Shown here piece after piece: positions 26,457 through 34,699 of a DNA stretch of 64,000 nt. The DNA is from Terriglobia bacterium (GTDB lineage: Bacteria > Acidobacteriota > Terriglobia > Terriglobales > Acidobacteriaceae). The stretch lies in assembly GCA_020073645.1 (NCBI GenBank), contig JAIQET010000002.1:62001-126000 (forward strand), read 5' to 3'. The position numbers and the translations under genes are program-made. Each line of letters starts with the position of its first letter. Position 1 is the stretch's first letter. The notes under the pieces were generated by a model, which was given only the letters and a program-made list of their open reading frames with translations, was not told the origin of the DNA and did not search any database.

Positions 26457-28304
26457 TTACGGAAGCTTGAAGTTCACCGTGATCTGGGTCTGGATGGCCA
26501 CGGGTTCGCCATTCAGAACGTAAGGCTGATACTTCCACTGCCGCACCGCATCCACTGCTGCCTGTGCCAGAGCAGGATGCCCATTGGCCACCTTGATCTT
26601 TGTAATGCTTCCATCTTTGCTGATACTGGCCTCGAGCTGCACCGCTCCCTGGATTCGCATCTGCAAGGCTTGCTGAGGATAGACGGGCTGGACCCGTTTC
26701 AGCAACAGACCCTGCGAAACCCCTTGAGACACCCGCAGCGCCTGGACCGGTTTGGCCGGCACATTCGCGGGACCGCTAACAATGCCGGAGAGCGCTTTGT
26801 CGTCAGAATTCGAAGCTACCCCGATCATCCCAGGAACGGGCGGCTCCGCGCTTTCTGGCGCGGTCGGTTGCGTTGCCGCCGGCTTGGGCGCCTCATTCTT
26901 GACTACGATCGGTTCCTGAATCTTGGTCACTGTGACGTCGTTGCTCGGCGCGGCTGCGGTTCCAATCGTGATCGAAGGTTTAGTCGCCACGGAAGTCTTG
27001 GCGCTCACCACCGGAGTGGCTGCCTCTTTGGTTGGCGCAGAAGCCGCCCTAGGCTCCGAAGGAGATGGTTTGCCGGTTAGTACGGTCTGCGGCTCTGGAG
27101 TTGTAGCTTGCGGTTCCGTCGCGGGAGCCTGCGGCTGAACCGCAGGCACCTGGGTCTGCGTGGCGGGCGCGGATCCCGAATGCATCTTGCTCCAGCCGAA
27201 GTACCCCGCCATCGCCACCACGACCACCGCTGCGGCGATCATTAGCTTTTTCTTGCTTCCGCCACCGTCTGACTGCTCTTCATCCTGCAATCCAAGCGCT
27301 GAGAAAGCCGGCGGCTCGACGGCGGATTCTCCCAGCGACGCTCTCTTGGCTACGGCGTGCGGTCTGTCTTCGTCGTCTGGGCCGGGCGCGGGTGGAGTTG
27401 ACCTCGGCTCCCAGGGCTTGACGCCAGGCCGTATGATTTCTTTCGCCGGAGCCGGCGCACTCGCCGCTCCCTGAGCGCTGGGCATGCTGCTGGCCGTCGG
27501 ACGGGTTGGCGCCGTGCTCGCAGCCGGCGCATCGGCTTCCTTCGGCTTCGCAGCTTCGGCTGCACGTCGCAGAGCCGATGCCATCGGCTCCGAATGCTTG
27601 GATGCGGGCTGCCAGGGATATTCTTTCGTCCTGCTTGCAGGAGTCGCAGTTTCTGCTGCCTTGTGGGCTGTGGGCACCGGGTCCGGCATTGATTCCAGCA
27701 AAGCTTCGTCGGCCGGTTCCGGCTGTGGCTCCGGTTCCTTTTCCAGTTCGAAGTCGGAAGTGCTCGCGACCGGAGCTGTCGGCGGGGGTGGCGTCTTCTG
27801 CGCAAATGGCGCAAACGGCCGCCTCTCGGCTGTCAGCGCCGGAGCCGGCGGACGCATCGGCTCCACACTCGTGGCTGCAGGCCGCGCTGGTTCGGTAGAT
27901 GTCGTCGCCGCTGGCGCCGCAGGCTTCCCGGCTTCCGCCTTTCGCAGCAAACCGCGCGCTACGCGCAGAGTTCCTTTGGATTGCTCCACATTGATCGGCT
28001 TGGTCAAAACCAGGTTCGCCCCAATGCGGAACGCCTTGGCCACTCCCGCCTGGCCCTCGACCACCGCCACTGCCAGAGAACTTTGATTGGACCCCGAGTT
28101 ACGCGCGCTCTTGAACAGCAAAGTCGCGTTCTGCTCGTTTTCGCAGTCCACGACGACAGCGTCAAAGTGCTGCCCCATCAGCTTCTTGACTGCGGCAAAA
28201 GGTTCGTTGCAGGGCTCAACCGTGAAGTCCAGCTCGGTCAAAACCTGCGTGACCACACGAGCTGTCTTCTCCTCTGGGCAGAAGAGTAGCGCTTGGTAAC
28301 TCAT
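26457..28304 (-). CDS. Receiver-domain / TonB C-terminal fusion membrane protein, paralogue A
   Basis: The 615-residue protein starts with a receiver-like domain (E11/E12, phosphoacceptor-like D53 in AVVVDCENEQN, TKP with K102). This is followed by a long Ala/Pro/Thr-rich linker, one membrane segment near 352-370 (KKKLMIAAAVVVVAMAGYF), a second Pro-rich linker and a TonB C-terminal domain (LKRVQPVYPQQALQMRIQG, then ISKDGSITKIKVANGHP and WKYQPYVLNGEP). The topology would place the receiver in the cytoplasm and TonB_C in the periplasm. It ends in a strong terminator. A paralogue with the same key residue numbers lies directly upstream. This suggests phosphorylation-linked control of TonB-type coupling, which is inference. 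Confidence 0.85.
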   Translation of the reverse strand: MSYQALLFCPEEKTARVVTQVLTELDFTVEPCNEPFAAVKKLMGQHFDAVVVDCENEQNATLLFKSARNSGSNQSSLAVAVVEGQAGVAKAFRIGANLVLTKPINVEQSKGTLRVARGLLRKAEAGKPAAPAATTSTEPARPAATSVEPMRPPAPALTAERRPFAPFAQKTPPPPTAPVASTSDFELEKEPEPQPEPADEALLESMPDPVPTAHKAAETATPASRTKEYPWQPASKHSEPMASALRRAAEAAKPKEADAPAASTAPTRPTASSMPSAQGAASAPAPAKEIIRPGVKPWEPRSTPPAPGPDDEDRPHAVAKRASLGESAVEPPAFSALGLQDEEQSDGGGSKKKLMIAAAVVVVAMAGYFGWSKMHSGSAPATQTQVPAVQPQAPATEPQATTPEPQTVLTGKPSPSEPRAASAPTKEAATPVVSAKTSVATKPSITIGTAAAPSNDVTVTKIQEPIVVKNEAPKPAATQPTAPESAEPPVPGMIGVASNSDDKALSGIVSGPANVPAKPVQALRVSQGVSQGLLLKRVQPVYPQQALQMRIQGAVQLEASISKDGSITKIKVANGHPALAQAAVDAVRQWKYQPYVLNGEPVAIQTQITVNFKLP

Positions 28305-28436
28305 AATGGAATCGTAGGTACACCAGTCAGGCCCAGCAAGTTACGTAGGTAATTGTCGACAGCGATAGCTCTGCCGTTTCGCCGGGTTCGCGGCAGGTCA
28401 ACCCTGGAGAACATTTCCGAATGACTCAGAGCACGG

Positions 28437-29978
28437 TTAGTGGGCTGGCTTCTTAGGTAACTCGAAACGCACTGTAACTTGCGTTCGGAAAGCAGCTGGT
28501 TGGCCGTTGTGATAATAGGTCTCGTAGCGCCACTGTCTGACGGCTTCCACCGCGGCTGCCACCAGTTGCGGGTCGCCGTCCAGGACTTGCACCGAATCCA
28601 CGCTTCCATCCTGGTTGACCGAAGCCTGCAGCAGGACATCCCCCTCCAACCGCTTGCGGCGCGCCTTCTCCGGATAGATGGGCGTCACTCTGTGGCTGAC
28701 GTTTTCATCGGAATACTCTGCCGCTACCTCCACGGGCTCGCTGTCGCTGCTTGCTCTCCGGGTAGCTGAGGTTGGAAGCAGAACGGAAGAAGATGCGGCC
28801 CTGTTCGCCGTATCGCCTCCCTGTGGGCCTTGTGCAGATTTGTCTTGCGCTGATTGAAACCCATCAGCAACTTGTCCGCCTGTCGGGGCAGCCGCCGGCG
28901 CGCTGGCTCGAGGGCTCGGGGTAGAGAGTTTCGCAGCCGCGGCAGTCGGCGATGGCACCGGTTTGGGCGCGGCCTTGGGTGCCGCAACTATCGCTTGCGG
29001 GTTTGTCCTTCTTCCGGTGATGAGCAGGTGCAACCTTGCGTAATCCCTACGGGCTGCATCTCGGAATCCGGGTCTCATCGTCCACGCCGCATAGAAGCCG
29101 GCCCCGACCAGAAGTAACGCGAACAGTGCCAGCAACGACGGGCTGGTTCTCCGCTGCGACCCTCGCGCCTTGATCGAAGGCGCCGTCGGTTTCCTTCTGG
29201 CATCCAGTTCCTCTTCCAGCTCGCAAATGAGAAGATCTTCGTCCTCGGACGAGCGGTCCGCGCCCCTCCCCAACTTGGGCGGTGCCACGCTAGAAGCTTC
29301 TTTCTTGAAGTGGAACGGGCTTGGCGAGGCCAATGGAACTGCGGCTGACGAACCCATTTCGGTCGTCGTCCGATCTTGAGCGCCTGTCCCGGCGGCGGCA
29401 GCACGGGCCAGTGGCGAAGTCACGGCGTCTGTCTGCGGACGTTGCGGGTCATTTGGCGCTGGGGTGGTCAGAGTTTGCGTTGGCAACGGAGACGGCAACA
29501 CCGGTGCGGTGAGTGCGGGAATACTTTCAGCGGTCTTGGCAGGGGTGGCCGGCGCGCCGGGGGTCGTGTTCGCCTGCGCGGCCGCGGCCATCGCCTTGCT
29601 CTCTGGCACCTCTCTCCGCTGGATGGCCAGTGCATTGCGAAGCGTGCCTCTGGCCTGCTCCAGAGATACGGGCTTGGTCAAAACCAGCCTGGCGCCGAGA
29701 CGGAAGGCGTTGGGCACGCCCGCCTTGCCGTCCACGATCGCCATCGTCATGGAATTCTGATTAATGCTTGATTTCCGCACGCTGTCGAACGCCAGCGTGG
29801 CGTCCTGCTGGTTGTCGCAGTCGATCAGAATCACGTCAAAGCGCTGGCCGGTCAGCCGCTTCCCCGCCGAGGACGGCTCCGGGAAGTGCTCGAAAAGAAC
29901 CCCCAGTTCGTTGAGGATTTGAGTGACCGCGGCGAGCGCATTCTCGTCGCTCGACAGCAAGAGAGCGCGTGTGGGCAT
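28437..29978 (-). CDS. Receiver-domain / TonB C-terminal fusion membrane protein, paralogue B
   Basis: The 513-residue protein has the same plan as its neighbour: a receiver-like domain with D11/E12, D53 in VILIDCDNQQD and K102 in LVLTKPVSLEQ, a shorter Pro/Ala linker, a membrane segment near 279-297, and a TonB C-terminal domain (RVTPIYPEKARRKRLEGDV, NQDGSVDSVQVLDGDP, WRYETYYHNGQ). The key residues fall at the same positions as in paralogue A, so the pair arose by tandem duplication with divergence mainly in the linkers. The gap of 132 bases between them has no clear promoter. Confidence 0.85.
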   Translation of the reverse strand: MPTRALLLSSDENALAAVTQILNELGVLFEHFPEPSSAGKRLTGQRFDVILIDCDNQQDATLAFDSVRKSSINQNSMTMAIVDGKAGVPNAFRLGARLVLTKPVSLEQARGTLRNALAIQRREVPESKAMAAAAQANTTPGAPATPAKTAESIPALTAPVLPSPLPTQTLTTPAPNDPQRPQTDAVTSPLARAAAAGTGAQDRTTTEMGSSAAVPLASPSPFHFKKEASSVAPPKLGRGADRSSEDEDLLICELEEELDARRKPTAPSIKARGSQRRTSPSLLALFALLLVGAGFYAAWTMRPGFRDAARRDYARLHLLITGRRTNPQAIVAAPKAAPKPVPSPTAAAAKLSTPSPRASAPAAAPTGGQVADGFQSAQDKSAQGPQGGDTANRAASSSVLLPTSATRRASSDSEPVEVAAEYSDENVSHRVTPIYPEKARRKRLEGDVLLQASVNQDGSVDSVQVLDGDPQLVAAAVEAVRQWRYETYYHNGQPAAFRTQVTVRFELPKKPAH

Positions 29979-30102
29979 GATCGATGCTATGAGGCAAAAT
30001 CACAGGGGCGCAAGTTACGCTGGTAAGCAACCGGGATCAGTGGCCGCCGCCTAGGCAAAGGCGCGGCAATTTCGTACAGTCAACCTAACTCCTGCGGCTA
30101 CA

Positions 30103-30723
30103 ATGGCGGCCATGCGCGTGCCCCTCTGGCTCAAGCTCGGCTGGACCGTCTGGATAATCGCCTGGGCGCCGTTTTACTGGAAGCAATACGGCCTGCAGAA
30201 CTTCCTGTTCTTCTGCGATCTGGGAAACCTCTTCATCATGCTCGCCCTGTGGCTGGAGAGCAGCCTGATCTTCTCCTGGCAGGCGACCGGACTGCTGCTG
30301 TTTCAGACCCTCTACACCATTGATCTGGCCGGGGCCGTGCTCAGCGGCAGGCACCTCATCGGCGGCACGGAATACATGTTCGACCCTAACCTGTCTTTAT
30401 TTATCCGCCTGCTCAGCCTGTTTCACGTGGTGACGCCGCCGCTGCTGCTGTGGGCCGTCTGGCGCCTGGGATACGACAAGCGCGGCTGGCTCTACCAGAC
30501 GCTGACCGCCTGGATCGTCGTCCCCATCAACTATTTCTGGCGTCCGCAGCTCGACGTCAACTGGGCCCGCGGCCCCTTCTTCCGCGAGCAGCACGCCATG
30601 CCCGGCCTGCTCTACCTGCTGGGATACTTGGTCGTGGTCCCGCTGGTGGTGTACTTTCCGACGCATTTGTTGTTGCGGTGGTGGGTGGGACGCGGGGAGA
30701 TTCATGCTGGGGCGCGGGGATAG
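30103..30723 (+). CDS. Conserved multi-pass membrane protein
   Basis: The 206-residue product has about five to six hydrophobic segments and aromatic-rich motifs (FYWKQYGLQNFLFFCDLGNL, RLLSLFHVVTPPLLLW, NYFWRPQLDVNW, YFPTHLLLRWW). I do not know a function; similar short membrane proteins occur in many genomes as uncharacterised. There are two possible ATGs (30103 and 30112) and neither has a good ribosome site; TACAAT just before could be a -10 box. It is divergent from paralogue B of the fusion proteins. Confidence 0.75.
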   Translation: MAAMRVPLWLKLGWTVWIIAWAPFYWKQYGLQNFLFFCDLGNLFIMLALWLESSLIFSWQATGLLLFQTLYTIDLAGAVLSGRHLIGGTEYMFDPNLSLFIRLLSLFHVVTPPLLLWAVWRLGYDKRGWLYQTLTAWIVVPINYFWRPQLDVNWARGPFFREQHAMPGLLYLLGYLVVVPLVVYFPTHLLLRWWVGRGEIHAGARG

Positions 30724-30780
30724 GTAACGTTCACTCAACACCAATGAGCCGGGTCCCGCTGTGTGGTGGAGTAAGCCGTA

Positions 30781-30809
30781 CCCATCCTTCGAAAACCGCG
30801 AAGGATGGG
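30781..30809. repeat. CCCATCCTTCG hairpin repeat
   Basis: A perfect 11-bp inverted repeat (CCCATCCTTCG ... CGAAGGATGGG) with a seven-base loop lies after the membrane-protein gene. It is related in form to the palindromes at 31811-31849 and 32256-32294. Confidence 0.65.
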
Positions 30810-30889
30810 GCAACCGAGGTATGAAATCCACGGGGAAAGGTGGGCCCGCCCCCGTTGATCGTCAATGTGACGCATCGAGCCGATTGAAA

Positions 30890-31732
30890 CTATTTCTTTG
30901 CCGCGTCAGTGGGGGGCGTCCACGTGAAGCCGCGTTGGCTGAGGTTTGAGTCCAGGAAGAGGCCCACCACCTCTCCGGCGTCGTTCACACCAGTCGCGTA
31001 TGTCAGGCCCCCGCCGGGAAACCTCAACGTCTGCACGACATTATTTTGATAGGCGAATCCAATATTATCGAAAGTCCCGACGAAAATATTCCCTGCATTG
31101 TTAACTCCGTAAACGAACGCGTTTGTGTGGTTGGGTATCCTGAGCGTCCGGTATTTCCCGTGATAAAACAAGAAATCGTGGATGGCGTGAGAATTCACGT
31201 ACCCCGCAATCACGCCTAAATTGGTAATCCCGTATACGTATGTGTTGGCGTTAGCAGGCGCAAAGGCACGATACGCTGATCCAATCAATTGAAAGCCCTG
31301 AGAGTACAGGTTTTGGATTGTGAAGAAGCCGACAACGGTGCCTGCGTTATTAATCGCGAAAGGAAACGTGGCATCAGCACCAGGGTACCTGATTTCGCTG
31401 AAGGTCTGGTTTTCAGTGTTATAAACAAATCCGAAGTTGTCAGCTGTACCAACAATCTGGCCCACATCATTGATCCGATTGAGCACCGTGGCTTGGGCGC
31501 CGGGATAGTCGAGGGTTGTGTATGTGCCGTTTGAAAGAATGAAGCCGTGATAGACGCCACCGACATCCTGATAAAAACCCGCGATGTCTCCCGCATTATT
31601 GATGCCCCAACAAGAAGTGGTTATCGCTCCCGGAAAATCAATCTGCGTATACGTCCCTTGCGCCAAAGCCAGCCGGGCGGACGACATCAGGAGCACGGCC
31701 ACGAACCAAAGGGCTTTGCGAGGATTGAGCAT
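30890..31732 (-). CDS. HAF-repeat secreted protein, copy 1
   Basis: The ATG at 31732 is chosen because GGAGG lies before it; the frame extends upstream into a repeat. The 280-residue protein has a signal peptide (ALWFVAVLLMSSARLALAQ) and six or seven repeats of the type GINNAGDIAGFYQD, INDVGQIVGT, AINNAGTVVGFF, GVNDAGEVVGLF, spaced about 40 residues apart, the HAF/extracellular repeat pattern. It has no membrane anchor or sorting motif at the C-terminus (TPPTDAAKK). A paralogue is at 41671-42546. Function is unknown; these are probably cell-surface or secreted repeat proteins. Confidence 0.85.
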   Translation of the reverse strand: MLNPRKALWFVAVLLMSSARLALAQGTYTQIDFPGAITTSCWGINNAGDIAGFYQDVGGVYHGFILSNGTYTTLDYPGAQATVLNRINDVGQIVGTADNFGFVYNTENQTFSEIRYPGADATFPFAINNAGTVVGFFTIQNLYSQGFQLIGSAYRAFAPANANTYVYGITNLGVIAGYVNSHAIHDFLFYHGKYRTLRIPNHTNAFVYGVNNAGNIFVGTFDNIGFAYQNNVVQTLRFPGGGLTYATGVNDAGEVVGLFLDSNLSQRGFTWTPPTDAAKK

Positions 31733-31810
31733 AATCGACCTCCAGATAAGCCGTCCAATTGTGCGCGTGCTAGGGCTAGAACTCAAGCGGCTATCGGTGT
31801 CAAGCGCCGG

Positions 31811-31849
31811 GTGCCCCACATCTCGCGCCTTTCGAGATGTGGGTCTTTC
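31811..31849. repeat. 39-bp palindromic repeat, left copy
   Basis: The arms CCCACATCTCG (31815-31825) and CGAGATGTGGG (31833-31843) form a hairpin. The whole 39 bases recur inverted at 32256-32294. Confidence 0.85.
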
Positions 31850-31872
31850 TCAACGCCTGCGGTCCAGACGCC

Positions 31873-32175
31873 TCACGCGACCACGGACACTTCACCGTGG
31901 GGTTTGCGCGTCGGCCGGACCGTGATCTGGACGTCTTGTCCCAGAGCGATGATGAAATCCATCAGGCGTTCCACAGAAGAGGCTCCGGAGCGGATCTTGC
32001 CGGCTTCGGCTTGGGTCACGCCCCTGCGTTTGATGAGCCGGTAAATCCGCAGCGTGAGCTTGGCCTTCAAGAGTTCCTGCTCCGGATGGGGCAGGCCCAG
32101 GTCGGCAAAAACATTCCCGCTGCTCTTCTCTACCCTGATCCTGGAACCAGCGCGCTTCTTAGCTCTTGTGGACAC
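31873..32175 (-). CDS. XRE-family regulator with apparent internal deletion
   Basis: A GTG start at 32175 is preceded by GAGAGG. The 100-residue product begins MSTRAKKRAGSRIRVEKSSG and has NVFADLGLPHPEQELLKAKL, then RIYRLIKRRGVTQAEAGK, the first helices of HigA-like XRE proteins. Family members continue from here with a recognition helix (LGIxQPxVSxLMRNR), but here K60 is followed directly by IRSGASSVERLMDFIIALGQ, the segment that normally follows it. About 19 residues are therefore missing in frame. The C-terminal block DVQITVRPTRKPHGE is intact. DNA binding is likely lost or altered. No HigB-type toxin gene is next to it. It lies inside the inverted-repeat pair 31811-32294. Confidence 0.6.
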   Translation of the reverse strand: MSTRAKKRAGSRIRVEKSSGNVFADLGLPHPEQELLKAKLTLRIYRLIKRRGVTQAEAGKIRSGASSVERLMDFIIALGQDVQITVRPTRKPHGEVSVVA

Positions 32176-32255
32176 GTTAATTTCGCCTCTCCCGGTGCAA
32201 CTGCGCGGCCTCGCCGAGTCGCTGGTGGACAATCTATGTCTTTCTTCAAAGTAGG

Positions 32256-32294
32256 GAAAGACCCACATCTCGAAAGGCGCGAGATGTGGGGCAC
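32256..32294. repeat. 39-bp palindromic repeat, right copy
   Basis: This is the exact inverse of the left copy at 31811-31849, 80 bases upstream of the XRE start. Confidence 0.85.
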
Positions 32295-32312
32295 CCCCGG
32301 AAGGTACTTCCA

Positions 32313-32738
32313 TCACCCAAACCTTGCCTTGTGCTCCTGCAAGATGCATCGGTCCATCACTACGAAGATGCCCGCCTTGCGCGCCTTCTCCGCGGCTTTT
32401 TCGTGGATCACCGACTCCTGCATCCAGACGACTGGGACCTTGAGTTGGATGGCCTGGTCAACAATCTCTTCCACCGCGTCTGGGCGACGGAAGATGTTCA
32501 CGATGTCGATCTTCTCCGGCACCTCAAGCAGCGACGCGTACGACTTCTCGCCCAGCGCTTCGTCAATCTGCGGGTTGACCGGGATGATGCGGTATCCCTG
32601 GGTTTGCATGTAGGCGGAAACCCCGTGACTGGGGCGCAAAGGGCTGTTCGAGAGTCCCACGACCGCAATGGTCTTGGAGCGTTTCAGCAGCTCGGTGATC
32701 GGATCCAACCTGGGCACTGAGGCCATACCGGCCAACAT
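32313..32738 (-). CDS. CoA-binding (Rossmann-fold) domain protein
   Basis: The 141-residue protein has the CoA-binding domain pattern: SKTIAVVGLSNSPLRPSHGV (nucleotide loop), GYRIIPVNPQ, DIVNIFRRPDAVEEIVDQA and VVWMQESVIHEKAAEKA. It is the short stand-alone form (YccU-like) and may bind CoA or a related ligand; the role is not known. An alternative ATG is four codons in. It lies 62 bases after the end of the 417-aa protein gene and may be the last gene of that operon. Confidence 0.85.
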   Translation of the reverse strand: MLAGMASVPRLDPITELLKRSKTIAVVGLSNSPLRPSHGVSAYMQTQGYRIIPVNPQIDEALGEKSYASLLEVPEKIDIVNIFRRPDAVEEIVDQAIQLKVPVVWMQESVIHEKAAEKARKAGIFVVMDRCILQEHKARFG

Positions 32739-32800
32739 TGTAGCCAGCCCAGGCTCCAGAAGCCAGTTTTACACTCTGCCGCGCTGCCGCCCGGCCGTCC

Positions 32801-34054
32801 CTAGTCCATGCTCTTCTTGCCGACTTCCGTCTTCTGCCTGAACATCCTCATCGCCAGCTTGCGCACCGTGTCGGAAACCTCTTTATTGCCCACCAGGTTC
32901 TTCAGGTCGTGCACCAGGATGTTCTTCATCAGCCCCAGGGACACGTCCAGCGGAGTGCGCGGATTGAACACCAGGTTGCGTACGATGCCATAGTGCTTGG
33001 CAAAACGGCGCTTCAGGGGAATGCCGCGCAGCACCGCTTCCAGCACGTTCCTCTGGCTGGCGAATTTCTCCACTTCGCCATCGCTGATTTTCGGCGATAC
33101 CAGCACCGCCAGCGCCACCACCTTGGTCCCATCGCGAATCAGCAGTGAACGCTCTTCCTTATTACCCTTCATGGCCAGTTGAATCCGGGCCTTGACATCC
33201 AGCTTGGCAATCTTCTGCAGCGCGGTGCCCCGCTCCGTTTCCAGGCCGGTGTGGTGTTTCTTGGGAGCGGGGGGCCGGTGCGGGCTCGCGGCCTGCTCCG
33301 GCGATTTTGCCGCGGGTGTGGAGGATGGCGTCGTGGTTGCGGCTTCGGCCAGCGGTTGCTCCGCATCCAGATCAAGCTCCTCATAAATTCCGCCAATCGG
33401 TTGGAAAGGTTTGTCCTGCTCGGCAGAGATTTCCCCGGCGTGCTCGGCCAGATATGCCGTCAGGCTTTCATCCAGCACGTCTTCCGGCTCCGCAGCCTCC
33501 TCCCGCTCGGTTTCCGCCAGCACCTCCCCAGACGTTGCTGAAGGCTCGGGTGGTTCCGGCTCTGGACTGGGGAGCTCGGACCCCGCCGATGCCATGTGAT
33601 TTCCTATGGTGGTCGCTTCCGCTTCGGTCAGGTTCGGATTCAAACAGAGCGAGTTCAGGATCTCCCGCGAGTGGTTCACCCGCTCGCTCTTCAACATCAT
33701 CTCGACCACTTCGCGTGACCCGGTTGCCGCCAACTCCACCAGCGACTCCTCCGCAACCGCGGAATTCTCCAGCAGCGCAGGCAGCAAAATGGGACGCAGG
33801 TTCCTGGGAGCAAGCAGGTACTCCAGCACTTCTTGCGGCGTATTGGGATCGGCGGCCGCAGCCCGCGACGAAGCCTCATCCCAGCCTGCCAGCGTAAGCC
33901 CGGCCTGCTCCCCGAAAACCTTGTTGTGATTGGCCAGGTGAACCAGGATCTCGATCATCTCCGCGGGCGGGATGGAAAGCGCGCCTCGAGCAGCGGCTTG
34001 CATCAGGTTCGACGGCACGGCCGACGCGCGGATGAGGTCGATCATGCGCGGCAT
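32801..34054 (-). CDS. Conserved hypothetical protein with helical repeats, 417 aa
   Basis: I do not recognise a named family. Residues 1-150 are helical and repeat-like (PSNLMQAAARGALSIPPAE, NTPQEVLEYLLAPRNLRPIL, NSAVAEESLVELAATGSREVV, NHSREILNSLCLNPNLTEAE), resembling leucine-rich-variant or HEAT-type solenoids. Residues about 160-280 are acidic and Pro-rich and likely disordered. The C-terminal 130 residues are again helical and conserved-looking (RIQLAMKGNKEERSLLIRD, NLVFNPRTPLDVSLGLM), which repeats the same solenoid theme. GAGGAA precedes the ATG. It follows the HD hydrolase gene by 12 bases and is part of the lnt-prfB operon. Confidence 0.8.
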   Translation of the reverse strand: MPRMIDLIRASAVPSNLMQAAARGALSIPPAEMIEILVHLANHNKVFGEQAGLTLAGWDEASSRAAAADPNTPQEVLEYLLAPRNLRPILLPALLENSAVAEESLVELAATGSREVVEMMLKSERVNHSREILNSLCLNPNLTEAEATTIGNHMASAGSELPSPEPEPPEPSATSGEVLAETEREEAAEPEDVLDESLTAYLAEHAGEISAEQDKPFQPIGGIYEELDLDAEQPLAEAATTTPSSTPAAKSPEQAASPHRPPAPKKHHTGLETERGTALQKIAKLDVKARIQLAMKGNKEERSLLIRDGTKVVALAVLVSPKISDGEVEKFASQRNVLEAVLRGIPLKRRFAKHYGIVRNLVFNPRTPLDVSLGLMKNILVHDLKNLVGNKEVSDTVRKLAMRMFRQKTEVGKKSMD

Positions 34055-34066
34055 ACTGCGGTTCCT

Positions 34067-34699
34067 CTACTTCCTCCGGCGGCTGGCCCGCGGACCGGCG
34101 CTGCGTTTGCCCTCGGCCAGCGCGGTTTCCAGTTCGCCCACCACTCGCTCCAGTTCTCTCGTCAGGCGGGTGGCTTTCCGGCGGCGGAATTCCTTCGCCA
34201 ACTCTCGATAGTACCAAAGCGTGCCCTCGCGTTTTCCCTGGAACCGTTCCCAGATTGGTTCCCCAATCTCGCGATAATCGGTCAGGATAGCCCGGGCATT
34301 GTGCACTTTGTCCGCCGCGGAAACCAGGCGTATATCGGCATCCGCAGTCCGAAGGTGCCTGAGATACTTTTCCTTGCGACCGCGCCACGGTGGCTTGGGG
34401 TAGGTGTCCGAATCGGTGCAGCCTTCGACCACATGGGCCACGCGTTTGCCGAAGTGCCGGCGAACTTCGTTCAGCATGGGCACGCCACCGCAATCCTCCA
34501 CTACATCGTGCAGCAGCGCTGCGATGGCCAGGTCTTCATCCCCGCCAGCCTCCAGCACCAGGCCTGCCACGCCCAGCAGGTGCGCAACGTAAGGAATCGG
34601 AGTACCCTTGCGCGTCTGGCCGGCGTGTTTGTGGCAAGCCAACCGCAGCGCCTGCTCGAACCGGCGGCCGAGCTTGGGGGCTGCCCCGCGCGACCTCAC
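34067..34699 (-). CDS. HD-domain phosphohydrolase, Mesh1/SpoT-like
   Basis: This 210-residue protein has the RelA/SpoT-type HD pattern: CHKHAGQTRKGTPIPYVAH, AALLHDVVED, then HFGKRVAHVVEG and SAADKVHNARAI. These match the metal-binding and loop motifs of small alarmone hydrolases such as Mesh1, so (p)ppGpp hydrolysis is likely, though NADPH or other nucleotides are possible. The C-terminus is basic. It overlaps the prfB stop by four bases. There is no synthetase domain. Confidence 0.8.
   Translation of the reverse strand: MRSRGAAPKLGRRFEQALRLACHKHAGQTRKGTPIPYVAHLLGVAGLVLEAGGDEDLAIAALLHDVVEDCGGVPMLNEVRRHFGKRVAHVVEGCTDSDTYPKPPWRGRKEKYLRHLRTADADIRLVSAADKVHNARAILTDYREIGEPIWERFQGKREGTLWYYRELAKEFRRRKATRLTRELERVVGELETALAEGKRSAGPRASRRRK

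Larger units (their letters stand above)
31811..32294. mobile_element. Candidate non-autonomous element bounded by 39-bp perfect inverted repeats
   Basis: The 39 bases at 31811-31849 are the exact reverse complement of those at 32256-32294. Each copy is itself a hairpin (CCCACATCTCG with CGAGATGTGGG). They bracket a 406-base stretch that contains only a small XRE-type gene. No transposase is present, so if it moves it would depend on an outside enzyme, possibly of the REP-associated type. No target-site duplication was recognised. Confidence 0.4.
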
